From Cymodocea nodosa (lineage: Eukaryota; Streptophyta; Magnoliopsida; Alismatales; Cymodoceaceae): a stretch of DNA of 64,000 nt. The first letter of the stretch is position 1; every line of letters starts with the position of its first letter. Below the pieces are notes generated by a model. It made no database searches, was not told the DNA's origin, and saw only the letters and a list, made by a program, of their open reading frames with translations. This document shows, piece by piece, positions 33,481 through 44,759 of this stretch. The stretch covers positions 3,859,001 to 3,923,000 of the forward strand of contig CM072340.1 of NCBI GenBank assembly GCA_036874045.1. Reading direction: 5' to 3'. Position numbers and translations under genes: made by a program.

Positions 33481-33599
33481 TAAAAAGGTGAGGACTATAA
33501 AACTGATATAACCTGCACGAGTAGGTTAGCAGAAAAACAAGCTCCCATGTTGTGAGCTTGATGAAAAAAATATTTAAAGATCTTGTAAAGAACATATTC

Positions 33600-36500
33600 C
33601 TAGATTTCATCTAATATGATTAAAAGTGATTCATTTAAAGGTTTGGTAAAAATATCTGCAAGTTGATTTTCTATTGGCACAAACTTAAGTGAAATGTTCC
33701 CTTTCTCCACATGATCTCTCAAAAAATGATGTCTGATCTCGATATGCTTGGCTCTGGAATGAAGTACTGTATTCTTAGATAGACTGATTGCACTGCTGTT
33801 ATCACAAAATATGATTGAATTCTGAATTTTCAGTCTATAATCTACTAGAGTTTGCTGCATCCAAAGGATTTGTGCACAGCACAATCCAGCTGCAATATAC
33901 TCGGCTTTAGTAGTAGATAAAGCTATACAATTTTGTTTCCTACTGAATCATGAGATTAAAGAACATCCAAGTAATTGACAAGTACTACTAGTGCTCTTTC
34001 TATCAGATCTGCTCCCTGCATAATTTGCATCACTATAGCCTGTTAAAATTAAACTACTGTCAGCTAAGTAGAATAAACCGAAATCTGTTGTTCCTTGTAA
34101 ATATCTAAAGATTCTTTTGACTGATTTTAAATGTGATTCTTTTGGTGATGCTTGAAATCTAGCACACAAGCATACACTAAACATAATATCTAGCCTGTTA
34201 GCTGAAAGGTATAACAGGGATCCAATCATACCTCTATATTGCCTTTGATCCACTGCAACACCTGAATCATCCATTTCTCTTTTAATGCTTGAGCTCATTG
34301 GAGTATTTGCGAATTTGATGTTTTCATAACCAAATTTCTTCAACATCTCTTTGCAGTATTTTTCTTGGTTGACAAAGATACCATTATGAATTTGATGAAT
34401 CTGTAATCCCAAGAAAAACTTCAATTCTCCTATCATGCTCATTTTGAATTTATTTTTCATCAAATTCTGAAATTCATGACAGAGATCTTCTGAAGTGGCT
34501 CCAAAAACTATATCATCAACATATATCTGTATAATCAACATGTGCACATCAAAGGTTTTGATAAACAAAGTGCTGTCCACTTTGCCTATAGAAAAATTGT
34601 TTTCAATTAAAAATCTTTTCAATTTCTCATACCAAGCTCTAGGTGCCTGTTTCAAACCATATAGAGCATTTCTCAGTTTGTAGACATGATCTGGCTTGAG
34701 TTCATCTTCAAATCTAGGAGGTTGTTTAACAAACACTTCTTCTTGAATTTCTCCATTTAAGAAGGCACTTTTCACATCCATTTGAAACAATTTTATCTTC
34801 ATACTACTTGCAAAGGCAAGCAACATTCTAATAGCTTCAATCCTGGCTACAGGAGCAAAAGTTTCTTCATAGTCAATACCTTCCTGCTGATTGTAGCATT
34901 GTGCAACTAATCGAGCTTTATTTCTGAGAATGTTACCATCTTCATCTAATTTGTTTTTGAAAATCCATTTAGTTCCAATGATGGATTTTCCTGCAGGTTT
35001 TTCTATTAGTTCACACACATTATTTTTCTGGAACTGATTTAATTCTTCCTACATGGCCATTGTCTAGTAGGTATCCTTACAGGCTTCATCTACTGATTTT
35101 GGCTCTATTTCTGATACAAATACACAAAAATTACAGATATCTTGTGCTTTGCTTCTGGTTTGTACCCCTTTGGATATATTTCTAATAATTTGTTCCTCGA
35201 GATGATCAGATCTAAACTTCCAACTGTTATGATTCTGATATCTAAGGTTGAGATTCTGGTCTAACACTTGTGAATTGGTATTCTGCTTGCTTTTATCATC
35301 TTCAAAGTCTTCATTTTCACTATCATCATTAATCTTCAGCTTTTTGAGATTCTGGAACAGATCTTCATCAAACTGAACATTTATACTTTCCTCCACTCTT
35401 CTATCTTCAGCAAAATATACTTTGTAAGCTTTGCTTCTTGAGGAGTAACCAACAAGTATGGCAGATTCAGACTTAGCATCAAACTTGTCTTTAGCATTTC
35501 CTGTATTTAAGACATAACATTTGCATCCAAATGTCTTAAAATAGCCCACATTTGGAGTTTTATCAAACCAAATTTCAAAGGGTGTCTTATTCAATATGGA
35601 TCTAATGTGAGTTCTGTTGGAAATGTGACAAGCTATTCCTACAGTTTCTGCCTAGAGAAATTTAGGTAGATTCGTGGCACTTAACATAGTTCTAGCCATT
35701 TCTTGTAATGTCCTATTTTTTCTTTCCACAACTCCATTTTGAGCAGGAGTTCTAGGACAAGAGAATTCATGCAAAATTCCAAATGAATTGCAGAGGTTTT
35801 CAAATTCATAGTTTTCAAATTCACCTCCATGATAACTTCTAATTTTCTTCACTCTTAGTTCCTTTTGATTCTGAACTCTTATGTAGAAATTCCTGAACTC
35901 ATTGAAAGTTTTATTTTTATGTGTCAAAAATATTTCCCAAGTTAATCTGGAGAAGTCATCAACAATAACAAAGGTATATTTTCGACCCCCTAGACATGAT
36001 ACTTGAGAAGGACCAAACAAATCTAGATGTAGCAGTTCTAATGGCCTTTTGGTGAACACAACACTTTTGCTGTGATGAGCAGTTCTCTTCTGCTTCCCTA
36101 GCATACACTCACTGCACACTCTATCCTTCTTAAACGTGAGTTTAGGTAGACCCCTAACAAGATCACCCGTGGATAGCTTTCTGATATTCTTCATGTTGAT
36201 GTGACCAAGTCTTCTATGCCACACCCAATCGTCTTCACCAGTTGCTACCAAACAGGAATTGCTTGTAGAATTTTCACATGGAAAGTTTAATGTATATATT
36301 GAGCAATTTCTAATACCAGTAAATTTTGTTTCATTTGTGGTAGGATCAATAATGTAGCAGTTTTTAGCATTAAAAGAAACAATATAGCCTTTATCACATA
36401 ATTGTCCTACACTTAACAAATTTTGTTTTAATCCATTTACATGCAAGACATTCTCAATTATACCATTTTCAGATGTAATATTCCCTATTGCAGTTATTTT

Positions 36501-36650
36501 ACATTTTTCATTATTTCCAAACTTAATAGATCCTGAACTTAAGTTTTTAACTAAGTCAAGAAAGTTTTTCTTACCTGTCATGTGCTTTGAGCATCCACTG
36601 TCCACAATCCATTTAGTTGATCGTGCTTGAAACTCCTTGTCACCCTGCAA
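33600..36650 (-). pseudogene. SIRE-B Pol: protease, integrase, RT, RNase H
   Basis: Three long blocks in one frame, reading down the minus strand. 36650-35652 has WIVDSGCSKHMTG (protease) and VWHRRLGHINM with CSECMLGK (integrase zinc). It also has HLDLFGPS, IRSYHGGEFE and QNGVVERKNRTLQ (integrase D-D-E); Tyr-His replaces the usual Asp region wording but the fold is clear. 35594-35064 is the integrase C-terminus. 35018-33948 is RT with FQMDVKSAFLNGE and IYVDDIVFGATSED. RNase H follows (GYSDANYAGSRSDRKSTSS, then AEYIAAGLCCAQ across a stop, and HSRAKHIEIRHHFLRDHVEKG). Only a few stops occur, one being Trp to stop at about 35650. There is no third ORF between Pol and the LTR, unlike SIRE-A. The RNase H wording is SIRE type. 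Confidence 0.93.
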
Positions 36651-36828
36651 ATCATACTGAAATTAAAGCTTTTGATACCTAGATCTTCTTGGGTCCAGAG
36701 GAGTTAGTCCTTAAAACATTAAATTTATTGCCTCTTGGCAGCCACATATGACCTGATCTTCGTTTGATGGCAAACATAGTGGTGCCATCTCTATAAGATC
36801 GAATCACTCCACCACAATAAGGTATTTC

Positions 36829-38210
36829 CTATGGTGTAGCATACCCTAGGCCATATTTATTCCCATTTGATCGTTGAGATCCTATTATTTTATTTAATCC
36901 TTTTTGTCCTTGAGTAAATTTACATACAATATTTTTCAAATCTGATATAGTAGTTGATAGAATTTTATTTTCATCTTTTAATTTACAGTTATCACAACTA
37001 TACTTATCTAAATTTGATTTTAGATTCCTATTTTCAACTATAGTTGATTCTAATTCAGCAAATGAATTTTCTAAGCACCGATTTAATCTTTTAATTTCAG
37101 TCTTAAAATCTCTATACTTCACATATAAATTATCTATAGTAGATAAAAGACTATTTATGTCTAGATCATCATGCTCACTTTCTGAACTAGAGGAAGTAGA
37201 GCATACCTCTTGTGCTGCAAAACAAACATTTGCTGCAGCTTCTTCTTCAGACTTTGATGAACAGTTTGAAGAGTTACTGTCATTCCACGTAGGTTTGAGA
37301 GCCATCTTCTTTTTGTCTTTCAATCTCTTCTTATCTCCTTGATCCTCTTCTGTCTAAAATGGACAAAAGGTCTGTATGTGCCCTTGCTTTTTACATTTGA
37401 AACATGTAGGAACAGTTCTTTTAGAGTAGCTGGGCTTATTCTTTTTCTTCATGAATTTTCTGAAATTTCTTGCCAGCAACATGATCTCATCATCATCTGA
37501 GCTAGGAACTTCTTCTGTAGATGGAAATGCTATTTCCTTTTTCTTTTCAGCTTTCTTTTCAATAGTTCCTTCTTGCTCTTTCCAGTCCTTCATCTGAGCT
37601 TTGTGGGCCTGAAGATTGCCCAACAATTCTTCAACTGTATAGTTGTTAAGATCCTTGGAATCTTGAATAGATGTGGACTTCTATTTCCACTCAATAGTTA
37701 AGTTCCTCAGGATCTTCTGTACCTGTTCACGTGAAGAAAACTCCTTTCCCAAGCCTTTTAGACTGTTAGTGATTTCAGTAAATCTAGAAAACATTTCAGT
37801 TATGTTTTCATTATCATTCATTTTAAATAGTTTAAGTTTTCTTAAAAGAATACTGATTTTTGTATCCTTAACCTGGCTTGTACCTTCATGAGTAACTTGA
37901 AGGATTTTCCACGCCTCATGAGCAGATTTACATGCAGATACTTTATTATATTGATCAGCAGTTAGTGCACAATAAATAGCATTCAGCCCTCTAGCATCCA
38001 GTTGGTTGATTTTCTCATCCTCCTCAGACCAATTCGAAATATCACTGGTTGGAAGTGTAGTTCCAAGAACAACAGTCTTCCAGAGTTTAACATCTGAACT
38101 GCTAAGGAAGCACTCCATTCTATTCTTCCAATAATTATAATTGGAACCATCGAATAGAGGAGGTCTATGGATGTTTTGTCCCTCAGCAAATTGAGCTATA
38201 AATCTAGATG
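36829..38210 (-). pseudogene. SIRE-B Gag
   Basis: UBN2-like capsid segment (38118-37681: AHEAWKILQVTHEGTSQVKDTK, KISILLRKLKLFKM, ITEMFSRFTEIT), a Lys/Glu-rich linker, the zinc knuckle CFKCKKQGHIQTFC (about 37407-37366), and a coiled-coil tail (37323-36829) ending near GLGYATP. The initiator ATG is not visible; the frame can be followed up to about 38210. Pol is in the +1 frame relative to Gag. A conserved TTTGCAG immediately before the Pol frame resembles a splice acceptor. Confidence 0.87.
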
Positions 38211-38236
38211 GTTAAATCTTATGAAGGATTAACCTT

Positions 38237-38248
38237 ACTCTGATACCA
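38237..38248 (-). other. Primer-binding site of SIRE-B
   Basis: TGGTATCAGAGT on the minus strand, two bases from the 5' LTR end at 38251; one base from the canonical initiator tRNA-Met complement. Confidence 0.88.
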
Positions 38249-38250
38249 AT

Positions 38251-39962
38251 TGTTAGGATCGATAGACTCACTAGAGGGGGGGTGAATGGTGAAAGTGTAT
38301 ATTTTTAAAATTCTTTAAATGTTGAATCGAATAATTCAACAAAAAATGAAATAAGGTGAAACTGATATAATGCAAATTAACAGAGATAAGAAACACACAG
38401 CAAATTTTTAGGTGGTTCACCAAATTGGCTAGTCCACCCCCAAGGTTCACTTGGGCTTCACTAAGTGTATCAACACTTACACACTTGCTTTCAGGTCAAA
38501 GCAAGAACCAACTACACAGAAGTTTTTTGGTAAAAACTTCAGTAAACCAGTCTCTAGAGTTTTGAGGTCGAAACTCAAACCAACACTGTATGTAGCTTTC
38601 AGGTTGAAGCCACGAACCAACAACTTTAAACCTTCAATTAGAGTTTTGGCGCAAGAGCTTTTTCTGCAATGGATCTTCTGAAAATTCTTCACTGTTTGCA
38701 GACTTGAGTGTAAATGGAATTCGAGTGTAGCTCACTATATATCTCTACCGTATATCTGTTGTTTGTATTTTGAATATATACTTGATATGTACAATGATCA
38801 TATTTTCCTCCAATGGATGTATTCTACTGTACTTAATTAGGATTAAGTCCCAATACGGCAAGTGACCGTTCAGAAAAACGTTTCAAGTCAACTTACCGAT
38901 TTTCCTGTTCTTTCGGATAGTTAGCTATGCAACTCTCCGAAGAGTAACTGTAACTCACCGAAAGATAACTTATCCTTTACTGCCAAGTAGGATTCTAGAA
39001 TATTTAAATGTAAGCTGTCATCCAATCGGATACTTATAATTGTAACTCACCGAACAGTTGTATACTTGACTCTGTCAAATTTCGGAAGGTTATTTTTCTA
39101 ACTCTCCGAAAACTTATTTGAGCCACTGTCTGGAATTCGGCAAGTGGGAAATTCGATGACTTAAGTTTTGGATGGTTAAACTGTAACTCACCGAAACTCT
39201 TTTGAAATTTCGGATAGTTATCCTTCTAACTCTCTAAAAACCTATTTGAGCATCTGTCTGGATTTCTACACGTGGGAAATTCACTAACTTAAGTTTCGGA
39301 TAGTTAAACTGTAACTTACCGAAGCTCTCTTTTAAATTTCGAATAGTTATCCTAACTCTCCGATTTTCCCATTTAAGCTTTCAACTACTGTCTTCCTCCA
39401 TTTTGCACGTGCGTAAAAAAAAAAGACTTAAGTTTCGGAAAGTTATGCCTGTAACTTACCAAAAAACTCAAATAGTTATCTAACTCTTCGAAAAGAAAAC
39501 TCGGATAGTTATTTAACTCTCCGACAAGTCTTTTAATCTTCCATTCTGTATTTCTGCACGTGGTTTATTGAATGACTTAACTTTCGGATAGTTATACCTG
39601 TAACTCTCCAAAAAGTCCATTAAGCTTACGGATAGTTATCTCCTTAACTATCCGATCATTCAATCCCTTTAACTGTCTGATTAACTAACTCTCCGAAGGC
39701 TTTGTAAAATTGGATAGTTATTCTTTTAACTGTCCGATAGCATTGCTGCTACTTTAAACTTGCTCTTCGGATACTTAGACCTGTAACTGTCCGATTTTGT
39801 TGAATCTTCTTTTGATCTGTTCATCTAGAATCTTCTTGATCTTTTCATCTGTCTGGAAATAGTTCTAACAGCCTTCTGATCTAATGTAGTAAGACTTAAC
39901 TATGAAATACAATATGTTTCCTCACATAGGTTTTGTATTATCAAAATACTCGGGTACTAACA
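38251..39962 (-). mobile_element. SIRE-B 5' LTR, complete
   Basis: A 1,712-bp LTR. On the plus strand it starts TGTTAGGATCGATAGACTC at 38251 and ends CTCGGGTACTAACA at 39962. The following bases (GAAGG) would be the target duplication, but the partner at the other end is lost. Inside are arrays of CGGATAGTTA palindromes (38900-39790) and GCACGTG boxes. It was inserted in the G2 Athila element. By eye it differs from the truncated 3' LTR at a few per cent of sites, so the element is moderately old. Confidence 0.92.
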
Positions 39963-41200
39963 GAAGGTTCATCAACTAATTCAGGATACAGAATTTCCCC
40001 TAATGGTTTCACTACTAGAGTAGTCATATCTTCATTCTCTTTTAAAGAAAGGTTAGCTACACTCCTAAGGATTTCGTTAAAGTCCAATTCAGAAAATATT
40101 TCAGTACGTCTTTGTGTTGAATAATCCTGTGTAGGTGTTCTTACTAATCGTTTAGGAGATTTTTCTATCTTCTATTCCAACACTACTCCTACAGCAAAAT
40201 CAGATGTATCACACATTAATTCAAATGGATGGCTCCAATCAGGTGCTTGTATTATAGGAGTTGAAATTAAACTAGTTTTAAGCTTGAAAAATGCTTCTTT
40301 GCAATTTCTATTAAAGTTGAATGAGACATCTTTTAATAGATTAGTTAAAGGTCTAGCTAATTTGCTAAAATTTTTAATAAATCATCTATAAAATCATGCA
40401 TGTCCTAGAAATGATCTAATATCTTTTACTGATTTAGGTTCTGGTAGATTAGAAATTACTTCTATTTTAGCTTTATCTACTTCCAACCATTTCTTTGAAA
40501 CAACATGTCCCAAGACTATTCATTGTTTAATCATGAAGTGACATTTTTCCCAATTTAGAACTAGACTTTTTTCCACACAGCGTTTTAATAGTTGGTCTAA
40601 ATTGTTTAAACACACTTCATATGAAGTTCCATAAATAGTAAAATCATCCATAAATATTTCTAAAAAATTTTTCAATCATTCCAATGAATATGCCCTGCAT
40701 ACACCTTTGAAAGGTGGTTGGTGCATTGCATAATTTGAATGACATTCTCTTAAAAGCATAAGTTCCATTAGGACAGGTGAAAGTTGTTTTCTCTTGATCC
40801 TCTAATGCTATTAGGACTTGGTTATATCCTGAATACCCATCTAGGAAATAAAAATATTTTTGCCCTGCTAATTTCTCTAGAATTTGATCTATGAAAGGTA
40901 AGGGGAAATGATCTTTCCTAGTCACAGCATTCAATTTTCTATAGTCTATACATACTCTCCAGACTAATTGAATTCTAGTAGGTATCAAGTTTTGACTTTC
41001 ATTCCTAATAACTGTTAATCCTGATTTCTTGAGAACTACATGGATTGGACTAACCCATAAGCTATCAGAAATCGAATAAATTATGTCATTATCTAACCAT
41101 TTCACTATTTCCTTCCTAACTACTTCTTTAAGGTTTGGATTTAATCTTCTCTCAAGAATTCGAACTGGTATAGCTTTCTCTTCTAAATATATGTGGTGAC
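39963..41200 (-). pseudogene. G2 reverse transcriptase/RNase H fragment
   Basis: Minus-strand Athila RT: WVSPIHVVLKKSG (about 41065), LIPTRIQLVWRVCIDYRKLN, KDHFPLPFIDQILEKLAG, NAPTTFQRCMQGIF (about 40720), then the MDDFTIY-type catalytic box near 40640 after a frame break. The connection and RNase H start follow (about 40500-40170), reaching CDTSDFAVGVVLE. At about 40165 homology to G1 stops. A different open frame of about 66 codons, 40163-39965, leads up to the SIRE-B LTR; its origin is unknown. The RT catalytic region is shifted and the integrase is missing, so it is dead. Confidence 0.87.
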
Positions 41201-42951
41201 AGCATAAAGTTACACTTCACCCTTTTATATCAGTCATAGTCCATCCTATTGCTTCTTTATAAGTTTTTACTACATCTTTTAATTTAGCAATTTGATCCTC
41301 TTTTAAATCTGAAGCAATAATGATTGGACATGTTTGTTTTTCTTCCAAAAATATATAGGTTAATTCAAGAGGTCAAGGTTTTAATTCTAACTGTTGCCCA
41401 TTAGAAGCTAGGGCTCCTAATTGAACATCATCATTTTCTAAATTAATTTCTTCCTAATCTCCTTCTATATTTATGCTTTCACTTTCTTCTAAAGTTTTAG
41501 AATTGAGTTGCTTATTTAATTCTTCTTGAATCACATCATCTAGCATATCTCCTTCATCCTCTAAAAGTCTATAGTATGTAAGGACATTTCTAACTTCTCA
41601 AAGTTTTCAGGTTTGAAAATGTTTAATTGAGTATCATCATTACCATATGCTAACTTCATTACTCTAGTTTTACAATTAATAACAGCCCCTGATGTTGCTA
41701 AAAATGATCTTCCCAAAATTAAAGATGTATCATTATTTTTATGCTTAATTTGTTGGGAATCCAAAATTACAATATAAATAGGATATATGAAGTTTTTCAT
41801 TTTAATTAAGACATCTTCTATTTTTTCTCTAGGGTATCTTATACTTCTATCAGCTAATTGAATAACAGTCCTAATAGGGATTAAGCCTTCTAATCCTAAG
41901 GATGCAAATATATCACTTGGCATAACATTTATACCTGCACCTAGGTCTATTAAGGTTCTTTCTAGAGTGATATTTCCTATGGTGCATGATATAATAGGAA
42001 TTCCAAGATTAGATCACTTTCTAGGAATTTGTGGTAGAAATAGGGAACTACTTTGCTCAGCTAAAAAGACTTTCCTTAAAACTTTTTGCTCTCTTTTCTT
42101 AGTACACCAATCCTTAAGAAATTTAGCACAAGGTGGCATTTTCTATAATAAGTCTAACAAAGGAATGTTAACTTGTACTTTTTCAAAAATTTCTCTAATT
42201 TTTTCTTATTTTTTAGGAAATGTCTGTTGTAATCTTTCAAGATAGGGTGCTAATGATTGTGATTTAAAAGATTCTTTTTCTTTCATTTGATTTGCTTGGT
42301 CATTTTTAGTCTCATTTTTAGATTCATATTTTTCTTCATTAATTGCTATATTTTCAGTTATTACATTTTCATTATCATTTTGATTTTTGCTCTTATCCAC
42401 CTTCATATTATTTTCTTTTTGAATTCTTGGTGGTATATCAGTTCTAGATCTTAATGTTATACATACATCTTCTAGATTTTCATTACTTTCTTGATGTTCT
42501 TGTATATCATTTTTGTGATTATGATCTTCAACTGTTTTTAGTTTTAAATTGCATTCTTTAAATTCTATTGCATTAGTATTTTCATTTATTTGTATGTCTT
42601 GCAAATTATGCAAATCTATAACATGAAAGTTTTCATTTGTGTTTTCCTATTGCATAACTTGTAATTTCATTGTATATTCATCCAATGCTTTTAGTTTTCT
42701 TTCTAGATCATCAAATCTCATTACATTCAATTTTTGATCAATTTTCATTATGGTTTTTTCAGTTTCGTAAATGATATCAATTTTAGGTTTTGAATATTCT
42801 TCTCTATAGTTTAATTGATTGACTTCTTGATGTTGATACATATATTATTCCAGTTTGTTCATGTTTTACTCTAAGCTACACTCTAGTCTATCATACCTAT
42901 CCCAAACTTCATTGTCTCTCAACATATTACACATTCTAAGCTGACCATTAT
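41201..42951 (-). pseudogene. G2 Gag C-terminus and protease
   Basis: Reading down from 42951: broken Gag frames matching G1 (42841-42647 and 42613-42206, charged coiled-coil region ending SLAPYLERLQQTF), then the protease (about 42000-41561: LIDLGAGINVMPSDIFASLGLEG, RSIRYPREKIEDVLIKMKN, SLILGRSFLATSGAVINC), and the acidic linker to RT (41560-41201). The upstream part of this Gag lies at 55967-56245, because the complete SIRE-A element sits between 42952 and 55961. CATTA at 42947-42951 is the left copy of its target duplication. Confidence 0.87.
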
Positions 42952-44561
42952 GTTGAGTATTTTTGTTTTGATGATGTGTGCTGAATGAAAATAATCATAT
43001 TTCCTCAATTACTATTGCTTGTGAAAAGAAATTAAAATCATCAATTAATACAGAAAAAGCTTACTGATATAAATACTTGTTTGTATTGGATTTGAAGTTA
43101 ATATCTAGTCGTTTCGTTGCATTAATTTCTCATTTAGCTAAACGTTAAGTTAACGTGTGTTTTTATTAAAAAGCATGATATGTTTAATGTTATATCTTCT
43201 GTATCATGAACAATGCACGTTTAGACAACTCGTTAAGTTAGAGTTTTGTTTGTATAGAGGTCACGTGAGAAGTCGTTAAGTTAGAGGCTTAAAGGTTAAA
43301 ATAGGTTACGTGATAACTCATTAAGTTAGTGAGTAAAAGAAGAGACGAACTCGTTAAGTTAGTGTTATACACGTGGTGAAATTATAAGTTATGAATGTTG
43401 TATTGTATCACGTGAGGTGCACATGTTTAACTCGTTAAGTTAACATAACTAAACGCATTGAATTGCTATATTGAACACTAAGGCAACGCGTTAGGTTAGC
43501 GTTATAAACTTAAGTTGTTATTTTTGCACGTGGTAAAATTCTTATTATAAAAACATTTGTTTATTACTAGTTCGTTGAGTTATCATAACACAACGGAAAT
43601 GGTTCGTTGAGTTATCATAACACAACGGAGATGGTTCATTGAGATAGCATAACACCACAGACTTAGTTCGTTGAGTTAGCTACAGTACTTGTCACGTGAA
43701 ATGGCACATGAGGAACTTGTTAAGTTAGATACGTTAAGTTATATATATACTTGTGTTACTCGTTTAGTTAACATTAAAGTAACGACTTCTTATTACATTG
43801 ATGAAAAACTTTTGGACGAGAAAGTTTATGTTGCAGGAAATTTTTCAGAGATCCAAGACTGATGATTAAAGGAAATTCGAAATATAAACGTGGGTTGGAA
43901 CGTGTGTGTTTCGATGAAGGAAAAAGAAAAGACGTGGAGAAGTGGAAAATTGGTAGTGGTTAAATGTGAAGGATATGCATGAAATGAAGATACAGTATAA
44001 AAGGCATAGAATTCTCGTTGATCAATTTATCCTTGCACATAAAACAAAAAATCTTTTCAAGGATCAAACCATCTCTGCACACCAAAAGAAAAATCTTTTT
44101 CAAGGATCAAAAACACCTTCTCGAGGAAAATCTCTCAAGTGGAAGAAAGTTCAGTGAAGCATAAAAAGGTAAGATTTTCGTTGCTGAAGATTTGAAGTAT
44201 CAGAAGAAAGCAAATTCGGTGAAGCATGAAAAGACAAGATATTCGTCACTGAAGAATTGCTGAAGGAGAAAAAGAAGAAGAAAGATCTCAAATAGGGAGA
44301 AAAGTTTTAAATTTCGCAAATTAGTTTTCTCTGTTTGTAGTTATGAAATTGTTTAGATGATACATGGTATCGAAATATAATTGCATCTACAATTTCTGAG
44401 GAGAATTGAATTGTATATTGTAATTGAAACCTTGAATAAAAATGATTTTATGAAAACAATGTCTCGACTTGTTTTTGAGTTTTAAAGTTTCAATTATATT
44501 TCAGAAAATATTAAAGATACACAATTCACCCCCCTCTTGTGTAGCCATACGATCCTACAAG
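42952..44561 (+). mobile_element. 5' LTR of the complete SIRE-A element
   Basis: A 1,610-bp LTR, TGTTGAGTATTTTTG to CGATCCTACA, preceded by CATTA (42947-42951), the left target duplication of a 13,010-bp element (42952-55961). It has the G-box/CTCGTTAAGTTAG array (about 43210-43740), TATAAAAGG near 43996 and the two about 40-bp direct repeats. Against the 3' LTR I count only scattered differences, about 2% in stretches compared by eye, so this is a recent insertion. Confidence 0.96.
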
Positions 44562-44563
44562 TG

Positions 44564-44575
44564 GTATCATAACAT
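44564..44575 (+). other. Primer-binding site of SIRE-A (degenerate)
   Basis: TGGTATCATAAC, two bases after the LTR. It differs from the initiator tRNA-Met complement (TGGTATCAGAGC, as in A') in its last part, which would weaken priming. Confidence 0.8.
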
Positions 44576-44759
44576 TGTTAATAATCTTTGATATAAAATT
44601 GATACCAACTTATTTAATATCATTGCTTATTCTACCTTCCTAGTTTTTAAACAGAAATTAATATCTGAGCATACGTTTAACTTTCTTGATTTAAGGCTCA
44701 AATTGTTTTAAAGTTTTTAGACTGTTTAAAATCAAATAGGTTGAAAAATCTAAGGTAAA

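Noticed and set aside
43966..44157. 63-codon open frame present in most SIRE-A LTRs (5199-5390, 31935-31744, 43966-44157, 55365-55556)
   Set aside because: It spans the LTR TATA box and two internal direct repeats, has no domain, and is conserved only because the LTRs are recent copies. It would not be transcribed whole from the LTR promoter.
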